In this document: positions 24,403 to 35,159 of the stretch, in pieces | Numbering within the stretch: the stretch's first letter is position 1 | Layout: every line of letters begins with the position of its first letter | From: Nemertoderma westbladi | Lineage: Eukaryota > Xenacoelomorpha > Nemertodermatida > Nemertodermatidae | Assembly: GCA_032718475.1 (NCBI GenBank) | Contig: JAUCBJ010000816.1 | Span: 1 to 64,000 of the forward strand | Length of the DNA: 64,000 bases | Direction: 5' to 3' | Notes under the pieces: generated by a model | What the model saw: the letters and a program-made list of their open reading frames with translations, nothing else | Database searches by the model: none | Told to the model about the DNA's origin: nothing | Position numbers and translations under genes: made by a program

Positions 24403-24477
24403 CAGATTCCGTGCCCTCGCCACTGTTATCTGTATGGGCTGAGAAGGGCGGCCCTTCAGGAAATCCTCATCAGCCAT
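24403..24477 (-). CDS. CFAP70: CFAP70 exon 1 (start codon)
   Basis: An ATG at 24477 in a good context (CTAAAATGG) opens 25 codons, MADEDFLKGRPSQPIQITVA then RARNL, and ends at CTG|GTGAGT. It joins exon 2 in phase 0 to give ARNL-RGVKGES, the typical 'V-x-x-x-x-N-L-x-G-x-K-G-x-S' start of CFAP70. The 118-bp intron 1 separates it from exon 2. It is too short to appear in an ORF scan; I chose this ATG because it is the first one upstream that is in frame with a good donor and the family start. Confidence 0.88.
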
Positions 24478-27083
24478 TTTAGGTTTGTCTGCCGGAATTC
24501 GCTTAATAAACCAGATAGAAACGAAGACAAACAGTTATATTTAATAATAAATAATTTCGGTATAAAATATATTAGGCCTAAATAAATATTGTAAGCAAAT
24601 TGCAAATAGAGATGGTAAACCCGGTTAAAAAAATCTAACTGCTGTAAGCCTATTAGTCCGTAATTTCAACACTATTCGCTATTATTGTGGCGTGACTGAT
24701 TCACGCGACGTGTAAATCAAGGACGAGGCTCAAAAGGTCGTCCATCTTTCGTTAGTAGAATACCGGTAAATAAATGCATCCTATATCTCTGTACCGGAAC
24801 ATATTGTATGTGTATTATACGCTAAATCTAAATGTACAGGATATTATACAAATACAATTAATGCCTAACAGTGGCTACCGGTAAGAGTATCTGATGTGTG
24901 CTAACAGCTGATGTAGGAATCATAAAGTTACAGCGTATATAGTAACTAGGCAACGATCCCAATAAAGCATGGGGCGCCATCTACCAACAATAATAATTAG
25001 TGTTTAAGAATACATCATTAATGGTAGGATAGAATTGAATAATGATTAAGACTAAAAGTAAGAAGACGCAACAAGTTCGTAACATCGTAGGAATTATACA
25101 TTTTGTACAATGTTAGCGTTAGGAATAACTCATCATGCTATACAACATTTTCATTCAGTTCCCCCAATACATAACTCGCAGTATGATGCGAGTTATTGCT
25201 TAGAGCTAATTTCTCATTAAATATTATTGTAAAATTTTATATTTAATGTTAAATAAAGTATAAATATTTTAACTATGCTCTCGAATCCTTATCAACCTCG
25301 CTACGCTCCGCTTGCTAAATAAAATATCTCGAGTTAAATTTTAATTATTATTCATTTTCCATTAATTAATACAGCATATTAACGTTGAGGCGAGATATTA
25401 ATTCGAATTTTTATCAGAGAATCATTCAATTTCTGTGCGTATAACATTTATGCCTAACTCGTGTTGTATACCACCGTGAACCTTGTTTATATGTTGCCTA
25501 GCAGCAGTTGTGGTAGTGCTTAACTCTCATTGGTAACTACCGGTGCAGGTATTCTTGCGTCCTATTGGCTGTTCTATTTTGCAGTATTACTTGTTTATAT
25601 AGTCGATATTCATCCCATTACTCTCAGGCGTAACCTAACATATATTAGCCTGTTGCGAGTCATTGTAACTACCGGACTCATAATATTTCACCTTGCTGTG
25701 TGCATAGTAACTTGCTGCATACATTGTAGCTTGCTGCATGCATTTTAACATCTTGCTGAATTACATTGTTAACTTGTTGCATATATTATTGCTTTACTAT
25801 TGTTGATGAATATACAAGACCAGAGATCAAACCAACTCGATTTCCACACGGTTAGTGCTGACTGCGCCCTGTCTGTAATAAATTCGGTTCATTTTAGTGC
25901 GAGTGTGTGCGTCCATAGTACTGCAATATTATTCCCCAACTGGCAACTAACATCTATTGACACTATGTATGCAGTGTAATATATGTAATATGCAGTGTAT
26001 GCCTGTAATATATGTAAGTCACACGTACATTTACTCGCCAACAACACAATATAACGGAACGGTTTACACGTAACTGTCATTTTATTCCCTTGAAGCAGTT
26101 TATAAGTACCGAAGCTTTATACTTACAGTAACTGGTTGTACATTCAGTTCAGATATATATATTAGATAATATATATATATACACATACTTTCGTGAGTGT
26201 TCCTGTTGTGCGGCAGGTACCCCAAGGCACTTGATAACACTCATAAGAGTTACAGACAGACTCGTAACGGCATCTGTAGGTCAGCCTCCCGTTAAAGCCT
26301 TGACACAAGGAAATTTCATAAATTCCATTAATGTTAGTGCAGATTTTTCACATAATTAAATTGTGATTGCTCTATTGATTTTAGGTGTAATTTATTTTAT
26401 TTCTTTTAGTTTGAAAACCACAATAGTTTACCATATAACGAATGAATTTTTTTGGAATAAGGGTTTTTGAGGTCGATAAATCCGATGGGCGAGGTTACAT
26501 CCACCCGTTTAGTAGAGAAGTTGTGTAAATTATATTATACCTTATATTGTACCAGCAAAATTGGTATTAAAAATTGATAAATTATTAGATAAATTTCCGT
26601 TGCTCTGGAAACTAAATTGGTAACTACTGTATATAGAAGTGCATACTTCTGTCAATCGATACTCATTAGAGTAAAGTTTGTCTGTACAAAATTTGGAGAA
26701 AATCCCACCAATAGACCCCTTGTTGATTCTCAAATGCTTGACCAAAAATTGGTTTGGACGAATTGCGAATTTGTTATGGCTTGACCCCCTTTTTCAGCTA
26801 GATTGACTCGCCTATAGTAGGAAAACGCAAATATAATAAGAATGTAACAGTTTACAAAGTTAATATGAAATTGTATTTAATGGGTCAATGATTATCATAA
26901 ACTTTGATATTTAAAAATAAATATATTCTTTAAGTGGCAACGATATGGGCGTTTAAATAGTGAAATTATTTTATATTTATCTTAGAAATAGGCCGCCTAC
27001 ACACAATTCTACTGTAGTTAACATGTAAGTTGCTTAATTTTATGAGACACCAGACAATGGTGAGGGGTGCGGTGCTGCCTCAA
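24478..27083. other. Intergenic DNA between CFAP70 and the His-rich repeat ORF
   Basis: AT-rich, with stops in all frames and no ORF I believe. It holds the presumed CFAP70 promoter, a (TA)n tract at about 26155-26185, a short run of tgcatacattgtaacttgctg-like repeats near 25690-25790, and scattered copies of the palindrome TACCGGTA. The motif aacctcgctacgctc near 25297 recurs near 43451, suggesting an old dispersed repeat. Confidence 0.6.
24942..24954 (-). promoter_or_regulatory. X-box-like RFX site upstream of CFAP70
   Basis: GTTGCC-T-AGTTAC on the minus strand (GTAACT-A-GGCAAC on the plus strand) lies about 465 bp upstream of the CFAP70 start. It has one complete half-site and one mismatch against the X-box GTNRCC(0-3 nt)RGYAAC bound by RFX factors, which drive many ciliary genes. 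The position is plausible; single-motif evidence is weak. Confidence 0.35.
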
Positions 27084-27806
27084 TTATAATTTTCTCTCAT
27101 CAGGCATTTTGTAGATCGCCGGTAGCTCTGTGTCAGGTCGACGAAAAGGATTACAATCGAGTGACTCATCCGACTCTCTTGTCTGTGAGCGACGCCGAGG
27201 AACTGGGCGACGAGGATTGGCAAAGTTGTATCCCAGTGTGGCCGGTACATACCGGTGACCACTAGGTCTACTGTCCGACTCATGCAATGTGGCCGGTACA
27301 TACCGGTGACCACTAGGTCTACTGTCTGACTCATGCAATGTGGGCGGTACATACCGGTGGCGGTGACCACTGTTACTGTCTGACTCATGTAATGTGGCCG
27401 GTACATACCGGTGACCACTAGGCCTACTATCTGACTCATGCAATGTGGCCGGTACATACCGGTGACCACTAGGTCTACTGTCTGACTCATGCAATGTGGG
27501 CGGTATATACCGGTGGCGGTGACCACTGTTACTGTCTGACTCATGTAATGTGGCCGGTACATACCGGTGACCACTAGGTCTACTGTCTGACTCATCCAAT
27601 GTGGGTGGTACATGCCGGTGGCGGTGACCACTGCTACTGTCTGACTCATCCAATGTGTCTGTCTCTGAGCGCCGCCGTGTACTATTAGCAAAGTCGTGTC
27701 CGACTTCGGGTGGTTTGTACATCCATTGTGTCGATGTTTTATCCGCGACTCCAGATGACGAGAAACGATCGCGTTCACTTGGCCTTCTTCCTTGGTCGTC
27801 GATCAT
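27084..27806 (-). CDS. His/Arg-rich protein with eight 17-18-residue tandem repeats, unknown function
   Basis: From ATG at 27806 there are 240 codons. A basic, Ser-rich N-terminal part (ERDRFSSSG) is followed by eight repeats alternating TLHESDSRPSGHRYVPA and TLHESDSNSGHRHRYVPP, and then a basic tail (RRPVPRRRSQTRESDES). Repeat periods are 51 and 54 nt, so length change never breaks the frame; for the same reason a second frame (27080-27778) is also open, with repeats such as MSQTVDLVVTGMYRPH. I prefer the first frame because its flanks are also low in hydrophobics and share FAN and RRRS motifs on both sides of the repeat block. No signal peptide or membrane span. I recognise no family, and it could be a coding-neutral minisatellite. 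Confidence 0.4.
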   Translation of the reverse strand: MIDDQGRRPSERDRFSSSGVADKTSTQWMYKPPEVGHDFANSTRRRSETDTLDESDSSSGHRHRHVPPTLDESDSRPSGHRYVPATLHESDSNSGHRHRYIPPTLHESDSRPSGHRYVPATLHESDSRPSGHRYVPATLHESDSNSGHRHRYVPPTLHESDSRPSGHRYVPATLHESDSRPSGHRYVPATLGYNFANPRRPVPRRRSQTRESDESLDCNPFRRPDTELPAIYKMPDERKL

Positions 27807-28320
27807 TCTGTCCGAATATCCCGGCACTATTGCAGTTCAGTTCAGTTCAAACATTCCTCAAAAACAAAGGTTATTTTTATGGAAAAGAGTGTTTTTTTTG
27901 AGCTACTGTACTTATCCTACACAATCTCCCTGAATATAGAGTCTTACTGTATATTCAGTGATATGCTGTCCGCACCCCCACCACCCCCGCCAAAAAAAAA
28001 AATAATTATCGAAATCGTAACGAGATTGCATGCGATTTGAAATAGAGATAGTCACTCTTTACTGGGTGTCTCAGAATTTTAATTTTCCAGAATTTTTTTG
28101 CGCACCAACCCTATTATCTATTCAGTTTATTTAAGCGCATTTATAAATCTAGAAACGTTTTAATTAATTCTGTTCGCTCCAACTCGTTTAAATGTTTCTT
28201 ATATTTGAAAATTTTCGTTTCTAGTGCCTTAGGCGTAGTAGGCCACAGTTGGCCACAAATAGGCCTACTCGGTGCCTATGTCCCATTATTTTTTGGATGA
28301 ATTAAAATATATTATTACTA
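27807..28320. other. AT-rich spacer
   Basis: No gene seen. It contains a C-rich/A-rich tract (near 27975-28005) and lies between the start of the repeat ORF and the 3' end of the next minus-strand ORF. Confidence 0.6.
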
Positions 28321-28326
28321 TTTATT
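28321..28326 (-). terminator. Poly(A) signal AATAAA after the 392-residue ORF
   Basis: AATAAA on the minus strand begins a few bases after the stop codon at 28332, supporting a real 3' end there. In AT-rich DNA a chance hexamer cannot be excluded. Confidence 0.4.
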
Positions 28327-28331
28327 ATGTT

Positions 28332-29510
28332 CTAGATCATAAAACTAAAAAAGCCTTCAGCTGAATAAACTAGGCCTAAATTTGTGGAAGAAATATGTTT
28401 AAGAAATGGGTGAGCTGAACTATGCCGGAGTCGTCCACAAGGAGGTTGCTTGGGTTTCTCGTAAGGACTCCTCCATGAGACCATATCACAGATAACTTTT
28501 CCGAATCGATGTTCCAATCGTCTTAGTAAAGATTCCGCACCGGGACTTCCGTTTTCTTTTCCGTACATTGTCAGCACAACTCGGATGTGATCTTGCATTA
28601 ATATATATACATATCTTCTATTGACCCTTACGCACTCTTTTCCGTTGAAACAGCCAACAACTAAATTACACATTATATGCTGAATGTATGTATCATTGAC
28701 GTCACGTCCAACAGGAAGCATATTGTTATTTATTATGTTTTCGAGAAACCTAGCTCTAATTTCTTTTATATGGTTCTGGTATTTTTGCAGTCCATGCCGC
28801 TCCATACAGGCCTCTTCTTCCAATACAATAACATCAAGTTGTGACCCCCCATATAGGTTTCTCATCCGCATACAGTGAGTTTCAACCCATTGAACTGAAG
28901 CTTTCAGCAGGTTGGGAACACCACTGGGATTTAGGTACAATGCTTTCTGATCCAACAAATCTTCTTCATTTATGACTTTTGCATCCACGACGTTTTCTAT
29001 CTGAGCGGTCGTTGTATGAGCCATATCGAAGAATTTCAAGTTAAGTAATTTAATCTGATATAAGATATGGCCCATTTCGCTCGCCTGCGCACTGTTCTTA
29101 AACCAAAATATAACATTTAAGTTACGTTGCTTCTTTTTTGATTCTTCAACAAAGACTATCCACTTATTAGTTCCCCTTCTTTGATAACTTTTTCCCTTAA
29201 AACTAAGTTTTTTATCCACTTTAGTTAGCAACACTTCCATATCGAAGTCTTTTGTGAAATTGATTGTAAAGTTTGCGTATAGTAAATCCTTGTTACTATT
29301 TATGCGTTTATCGTAATCACCTTCAGAAACCCAAACTAGAACATTTTCAATCGTAGCTGCTATTGGGTCTTTATTTATCATATGTATTTTGGTTTCACGT
29401 TGTTTTCTTGCAAGTTCTTCCCAGAGCCCAATGTTGTATGGCCTTCTTGCGATTTCAGTTGTTTCACAATCAGTCAAGATATGCCAATATGGCCGCTTTT
29501 TATGATGCAA
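28332..29510 (-). CDS. Unrecognised 392-residue protein or terminal exon
   Basis: This is the longest single-copy ORF in the left 48 kb. From ATG 29510 it encodes 392 residues; the frame is open further to about 29630, and a tttgcag acceptor there could make this the last exon of a spliced gene. Visible composition: charged, soluble, Lys-rich first half (KKLSFKGKSYQRRG, EESKKKQRN), a predicted alpha-helical middle (YQNHIKEIRARFLENII) and a region with paired Cys and basic residues (NLVVGCFNGKECVRVNRRYV). No signal peptide or membrane helix except a weakly hydrophobic C-terminal end. I do not recognise a family. A poly(A) signal follows the stop. It may belong to an uncharacterised mobile element or be a lineage-specific gene. 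Confidence 0.5.
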   Translation of the reverse strand: MHHKKRPYWHILTDCETTEIARRPYNIGLWEELARKQRETKIHMINKDPIAATIENVLVWVSEGDYDKRINSNKDLLYANFTINFTKDFDMEVLLTKVDKKLSFKGKSYQRRGTNKWIVFVEESKKKQRNLNVIFWFKNSAQASEMGHILYQIKLLNLKFFDMAHTTTAQIENVVDAKVINEEDLLDQKALYLNPSGVPNLLKASVQWVETHCMRMRNLYGGSQLDVIVLEEEACMERHGLQKYQNHIKEIRARFLENIINNNMLPVGRDVNDTYIQHIMCNLVVGCFNGKECVRVNRRYVYILMQDHIRVVLTMYGKENGSPGAESLLRRLEHRFGKVICDMVSWRSPYEKPKQPPCGRLRHSSAHPFLKHISSTNLGLVYSAEGFFSFMI

Positions 29511-29705
29511 ATATTTTTCTATGTAGTCATCCAGGGATTGTATGTCCTTACTAATAGAATATTGAGTCTTTTCAGTGATACGGCCCCCACAATATTTTCT
29601 GCAAACCTTAATGTGAAATTTGTTATGTTATGAATTTAGTGTGAGATTTTAAGAACGACTGCAGTGCAACCACGTAGGAGGGGGCGGGGGGGGGGGGGGG
29701 GACTT

Positions 29706-30075
29706 CTTTGGCTAGAGTTCCGTTTGTATTAACATTTTCAGTAAATGTTTTTGATGCTTTGTATTACAAATACTAATAATGATGTATATGAGTGAGTGCT
29801 TGATCTTGGCAGGCCTTGCTAGTGAAATTATTATTTTTCGACATTAAAGAAATACGATGTTTTTTTTTTCTACAGAAGAACATTACTAAAAAAAATTTAT
29901 GTTCTAGAACAATAAATATTTGTTCTAGAACATTATTTTTTAAAGAATAGCTAACATGTTCTAGAATACATAAAAAAAACAGGAAAAACTACCTATCAGG
30001 CACTTTTTAACAAATTGTTAAAGCAAACGGAATCGTTGCCATTTTTTTAAACGCTTGTGGGAACTAAAGAATGAA
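29706..30075. repeat. Foldback-type element, diverged member
   Basis: It starts with ttggctagagttccg, the same left end as the elements at 31402 and 32334, contains several TGTTCTAGAACA-like palindromes at 29900-29965, and ends with a diverged inverse end (aacggaatcgttgcc). Immediately left is a 16-base G tract (29686-29701). Confidence 0.45.
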
Positions 30076-30221
30076 AGTGTTAAAATCACCCAATTTATAA
30101 GTCGGGAGGTCAAACTATTACTTTGAACTTTTACGTTTCATATACCTACAATCTCATTAAGATTTGTAGAGAAATTTTTTTTTTTCGGTAAGGGGGGGTG
30201 GGGGGGGGGGGGGGGGTAGTA

Positions 30222-30374
30222 TCATTGAATTACGAACCGAGATTCCATATCCTCCTCCTCCATATTCATATAATCGCTTTCAATTAGTGCTGGATACATC
30301 GCTTCATACTCCACTTCCTCCTGGTTATCTTCCTGAAGATGATCCCTTGAGGTAGAAATGGTATTCATTGCCAT
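30222..30374 (-). CDS. Small acidic ORF, 50 codons, possible first exon
   Basis: An ATG in good context (AAAATGG) opens 50 residues rich in Glu, Asp and Met (EEVEYEAMYPALIESDYMNM, then EEED). It lies on the same strand and 0.6 kb upstream of the 392-residue ORF, so it could be that gene's first exon, with candidate donors CG|GTTCGT or TTC|GTAATT near the end; neither is convincing. A long C/G homopolymer (30191-30216) follows. Composition is unlike the surrounding AT-rich DNA, which is the main reason to list it. Confidence 0.3.
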   Translation of the reverse strand: MAMNTISTSRDHLQEDNQEEVEYEAMYPALIESDYMNMEEEDMESRFVIQ

Positions 30375-31401
30375 TTTAACATTTATTTGCTCCAATACTT
30401 GCGGAAGTTTAGTATAATTAATTATCGAATGGAATATATGTACGCACTGAACATTATAAGGTTACATCATATCGCATAAGTAATTTATATGAATTAATCA
30501 ATATTGATATAAACGTACATTGTCATTCTGACTATCAATACGGTTTATCCATGGAATGCTAAATATACATATTTAAACATATTTATTATATCATTGTTTT
30601 AAAATAGCACTTTATCGTTACGGCACTTTGTTGTTTAACACCAAATAACAAAACGAGGTCGTGAAAGCTTTAATGTGCTAATTGGCTCTACAATAGCTCA
30701 TGTGACCAACTTTGATGAATCAATAAATTAGTTCCTTCCACAGCATTTTTGTGGAATTTTTTTCTTGAAAATTGTTGGCTGAATTTTGTTTGGTAGATAG
30801 TGTTTTTATAAGGTAGGCCTAGCTACAGGTAGTGTTTTTAAAATACCTAAAATATCTAAAAAAAAAGTATTAATATTTTAGCTATTATAGTGTTGTAAAA
30901 GCACCATAAAAAAATATATTGCAATTTTAATTAAATCCTCATGTATTTTTAACAACACTAGCTCCCTTATAAAAATACTAGCTACCTAAAAAGATTTACG
31001 AGCTATCAATCAATCGATTGCCAGTCAACCATCAATTTAGTAAACCAATTTTTTTTATGGATATAAAAAAAATTGAAAAAAGTCATGCGAAGACTATAGT
31101 AGTGCCTGCTAATTATATGAACAATGGTACGGTGGCTGATTGCGGCCAATTATTCCATTTTTTTTATGTTTTTCGCCCGGGTGAAAAACATTTATCACAC
31201 GGGAGAAAAACATTTTTAAAAATGTTTAACTAATGACTTTCGTTGATTGTTTTGGTTAGAATAACATGCCACTGTAACCTGATCCTTTCCCTTATTTGAT
31301 TATTAACATTAGTCGAGATATTAATTCGCCAAGAGTGAATCTGGATGAAAATGAGCTTTAATTTTAATAATAATAATAATAATTGTACTTCTATTGGCTA
31401 G
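30375..31401. other. AT-rich spacer with short tagctagt-type repeats
   Basis: No gene. From 30820 to 31010 there are imperfect inverted and direct repeats of actagctacc/ggtaggcctagct type also seen at 36530-37020. Around 31165-31215 is a small palindrome built of cgggtgaaaaacat and its inverse. Confidence 0.5.
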
Positions 31402-32150
31402 AGTTCCGTATGTGCCAACATTGTCAGTTTGCTCTAAAATATGTTTAGTTTACTAGCTCCTATTTATTAATGTTAGTGTGAAGTATTCTACGATATTTCG
31501 AATTATTTTTTTGTTAAATAATGTTCTAGAACATATAATTTTTTGTTCTAGAACATTTTTAAATATTGTATTTTTTTGTTTTTTTAACACTTTTTCTCTT
31601 TTGTATAATTAACACTTATCTATAGTAATTGTACTCAAGTAATAATTTACAATTATAGCTAGCAATTTATATCTATAGCTATACCCTATAGTCTATAGCC
31701 TATAGTCTATAGTTATATCTATAGCTAGCCCTAGCTAACATTTAAAAAAATGTTCTCGAATGCTGGCGTTATGGTTAGTTGTTAATAATTATTTTTAAAA
31801 GAACAAATATTCTAGAATATTTTTTTCTCGAAAATTGATAATAAAAATGTTCTAGAACATTTGGTACATGTTCTAGAACATTTAATAAATGGTCTAGATC
31901 TCTTGTTAATAGAAAAAAACCAATAGCATAAACAATTTTAAAATTGAACAATTTTTTTAAATAATTTTCTTTTTAAGAGTAAGAAATTTATTTTCTCGAA
32001 AATTCATAATTAAAATGTTCTAGAACATTTTTTTAAAGTTCTAGAATACTCAATATACGTTCTAGAACATTTATCAAGAGAAAAACCTGACGAAAAAGCA
32101 TGAAAATTTGTTGAAAAAAAAACAACGAAAATGTTTGCACATACGGAACT
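31402..32150. repeat. Foldback element 1 (TTCTAGAA family), 749 bp
   Basis: Inverted ends AGTTCCGTATGTGCCAACAT and ATGTTTGCACATACGGAACT bound an AT-rich interior with no ORF. The interior carries a string of near-perfect palindromes of type ATGTTCTAGAACAT and a ctatag-rich core. The complete element is the reverse complement of the element at 37452-38667, so this is one family inserted in both orientations. I see no clear target-site duplication. Confidence 0.75.
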
Positions 32151-32164
32151 GTTCCCCTTATATT

Positions 32165-32320
32165 TATAGCAGGCGCCTTTAGGGGTCTTACGACCTTATC
32201 AAAGCGCCTGCTTTTATTATCATTACCCCAGCAAAGCCAGGTTCCAATTATACCGCTGGGTTGGCGTAGGCCCTAATGTCTAAAGTGTCTTGCCTAGGGA
32301 CACAACAGTGCGCTTTCGAT
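32165..32320. repeat. SINE-like or dispersed repeat fragment
   Basis: Small inverted repeat gcaggcgcctttagg / ttatcaaagcgcctgc, followed by taccgctgggttggc and aagtgtcttgcctagggaca. The last block resembles a tail common in dispersed repeats of many marine invertebrates. No A and B boxes are visible here, so it is a fragment at best. Confidence 0.4.
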
Positions 32321-32333
32321 ATTATTTGGCTAG

Positions 32334-32987
32334 AGTTCCGCATAGCACTACATTTTTTAAACATACAGTATATCATTGTTAACTATGGTATAACGTTGAA
32401 GAGTTCTAGAATAATAGAAAAGTACTATATACTATTCTAGAACACAAATAAAATAAAAAATATAATGTTCTAGAACGTATAGCTAGTTTTTTTTAATTTT
32501 AAAATAGCTAGTAAATTTTACAAATTTATTTTTAAATAAATTTCTCCATTTAAATTCATTGGGTATTGCTTCTTGTTGGCCTTTAATATCTCTTGGAATC
32601 CGTTTAATTTTCCTTTTCTAATTAATCTGTTGCCTCCACATCTATTCCGTTTTTTCCCCGTATACTTTCTCTTCATAGTTAATGCACTCCTCACACGAAG
32701 CTCTGGTGTCGTGTATTTTTCTTATTTTTTCTCCGTACCTCTCTTATACTGTAATTGCCTTAATTTTACATTTGGGCATTTCGCACCACAACAATTTTAT
32801 GAATTTTTTTTAATTACTAGCAATTTTAAATTTGAAAAGTAACTAGCTATATGTTCTAGAACATTATATTTTTTATTATATTTATGTTCTAGAATAGTGC
32901 ATATTATTTATATTTTATTCTAGAACTCTGCAATGTTTCCATGGTAACAATGATTTATGTTTTAAAAATGTAGTGCTATACGCAACT
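32334..32987. repeat. Foldback element 3, 654 bp with ~200-bp inverted arms
   Basis: Left arm AGTTCCGCATAGCACTACAT and right arm ATGTAGTGCTATACGCAACT pair over about 200 bp, including TTCTAGAA palindromes in equal order. The central ~300 bp is unpaired and has different composition; the open frame there (32573-32842, plus) is low-complexity and hydrophobic and I do not regard it as a gene. Confidence 0.7.
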
Positions 32988-33019
32988 GTTACCTATTACT
33001 TATAAGGAACTAACTACAT

Positions 33020-33130
33020 GTGTTCAGAGTTCTGACACACGTTTTTCACCCTGGTCATAAATGTTTTTCACCCGAATGATAAATGTTTTCACCAGGGTGA
33101 TAAATATTTTTCACCCGGGTGATAAATCCG
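33020..33130. repeat. Short minisatellite
   Basis: Four to five imperfect copies of a ~22-bp unit, gataaatgtttttcacccgg. The inverse form of the same unit occurs once near 31170-31210. Confidence 0.6.
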
Positions 33131-33639
33131 GGTCATTGATCAAGAAAACTTACCACCTCCATGCAGCATAAAGGAGGTGCCACCTGTGGCTGCATAGACC
33201 CTCTTACTAAGGGCAAATCTGGTCCTGTAACTAGGATTACCGGTAGTGTTCTAGACGGTCACGGCCCTAAACCGATTAGGTTCTCTGTTCGCAGAACACC
33301 GAAAACTATTCCGGCCACGGAACTAGTCCAGCAGAATGCCTTTATAGAATCCTGGGATTTGGGGGACGAGAGGATCTCAGCAACTAAGCGAAAACGAACA
33401 ATAGGATGTTCCTAGACCCCCCCCCCCAAATTTATCCAGAAGACTTTTCGCCATACATAATGTGTTAAAAAAGTCTACGGTTCTCCGGCTAGGGCCAATT
33501 TGAGTCAAAAAGTCCGCTTCCCTAGCAACCACGTTGCTATGGAGATAAGTCCAGAACCGCTAATGCTACGGACTTGGGACCGGCGCCAATCGATAGGCAG
33601 CATATGGGTTTACATTCAAATGAAAAAGTTGAGAGTGAT

Positions 33640-34950
33640 CCGATCATGATCTTGACCATGATCAGCAAAGATCAGTTTTGATCAGCAATCGGACACTCAA
33701 GGCTTGCTCCAATCGAAAAACTTAACATTACAAAAAGATTCAGCGACCCAACATTAGTCATGATTCCCGTTAAAAGATTTAAAAAAAAGTGAATTCTTCC
33801 CGGTCAAAACGCAAGATCATGATCGCGCAAAGATCGGACTTTGTAAAATCGTAACTAAGCATTTTGGATATAAACAATTACTGTAGGAAACGTTCAGAAC
33901 ACCGCCCTGAGTCGATTAAAAAAAAAATTGGCCCGATCGGACAACCGGTTCTCGAGATCTGATACCTGATCATTAAAGATGATATTTTTCGGTTTTTTCA
34001 AATTTTCTCGAAAACTTTGTTTGAGACCCCCGATTTTTTTTTTACAAATCGACTTCTATGATGAAGGGGCAACTTTTGAGCATTTCGAAATTTTCAAAAA
34101 GCGATTTGATCAGGCCGCGATCAGAAAAGATCGTGTTTTCGGTTTTATTTTGAAGACCAAGTCCTGGGAGTTCACCGTATGGAAAAACTTAACATCGCAA
34201 AAAGATTCCTCGCCCTCGAATTATGGGGGGTAGCCAAAATTTGGGCATAAAAAAGTTCAAGTCTAGTGGGTCAAAACTCAAGATCATGATCGCGAAAAGA
34301 TCAGTATATTTAAAATCGATTCTAAGCATTTTTCTAATAAACATTCATTGTAAGAAATGTGCAATGGTCTATTCTGAGTTGATTAAAAAAAAAATTTGCT
34401 CGATCGGGCAAACAGTTCTCGAGATCAGCTTCCTGATCATAAAAGATCGTGTTTTTCAGTTTTTCCCGATTTTCTCTAAAACTTTGTTTGAGACCCCCGA
34501 TTTTTTTTTTACTAATCGACTTCTATTAAGAAGGGGCAACTTTTGAGCATTTCAAAATTTTCAAAAAGCGATTTGATCAGGCCATGATCAGGAAAGATCA
34601 TGTTTTCGGTTTTATTTCGAAGACCAAGTCCTGTGAGTTCACCTTTTGAAAAAACTTAACATTACAAAAAGATTCCTCACCCTCGAATTAGGGGGGGTAG
34701 CCAAAATTTGACCATAAAAAAGTTCAATTCTAGGGGGTCAAAAGATCATGATCGCGAAATGATCAGTTTTTTCGAAATTACTTCTGAGCATTTTGGGGCA
34801 AAACTTTCAAACTAAAAAACATTCACTGGAGTGTTCTAAGTAGATTAAAAAAAATTTCGACTCAATAGGCCTACCGGTACCGGAGATATGGTCGTCCAAA
34901 GTCTGCTTCCGGTAATTCGAAAATATTTCGAAAACCCTTGATCGAATTTT
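33640..34950. repeat. ~466-bp tandem repeat, nearly three copies, GATC-rich
   Basis: The anchor gaaaaacttaacat plus caaaaagattc occurs at about 33714, 34179 and 34648, giving a 465-467 bp period. Each unit includes atcatgatcgcgaaaagatc, a (g)acccccgattttttttt block and an agaccaagtcctg block. Small open frames inside (33979-34233, 34223-34546) repeat between units and look like by-products. The GATC-based palindromes are frequent. Confidence 0.75.
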
Positions 34951-35159
34951 TTCCTTGAAAATATGTGAATGTACAGTTAGTGGACCCGCATCTAACGATA
35001 TATCACAATCCATATTTCGGATGATAGGTACCGGTGAAATCAGACTTTACCAAAAAATTTCAAATTTTAGCTACTCATGTCTGACTATCTCGAAAACTAT
35101 AATAGGTATGGAAATACTTTCACTGCAAGAAATGTTCGCCTATCCAATGCGCTTCTAAC

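Larger units (their letters stand above)
11190..24477 (-). other. CFAP70: CFAP70 (TTC18) gene, 5' part: five exons, start codon to exon 5
   Basis: Cilia- and flagella-associated protein 70 is an axonemal protein linked to outer dynein arm function and sperm and cilia motility. The full protein is around 1,100 residues with C-terminal TPR repeats; only the conserved N-terminal ~254 residues are visible. The diagnostic block is ILPKEKKQKEEKT followed by LGQ in exon 3, and all five exons line up in order with what I know of the family. Exon limits are GT-AG and in phase: 24403-24477 (phase 0 out), 24089-24284 (1), 23697-23877 (2), 11424-11598 (0), 11190-11326 (2). Introns 1, 2 and 4 are 118, 211 and 97 bp; introns 3 and 5 are satellite-filled. 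Later exons lie left of the window. Splicing is inferred from sequence only. Confidence 0.92.

Noticed and set aside
32573-32842. 89-residue plus-strand frame inside a foldback element
   Set aside because: Low-complexity, Phe/Leu-rich, no start context or neighbours; typical of T-rich DNA.
33161-33415. 84-residue plus-strand frame
   Set aside because: Composition is protein-like (GC richer) but there is no recognisable motif, splice site or repeat support; could be an exon remnant, too weak to list.
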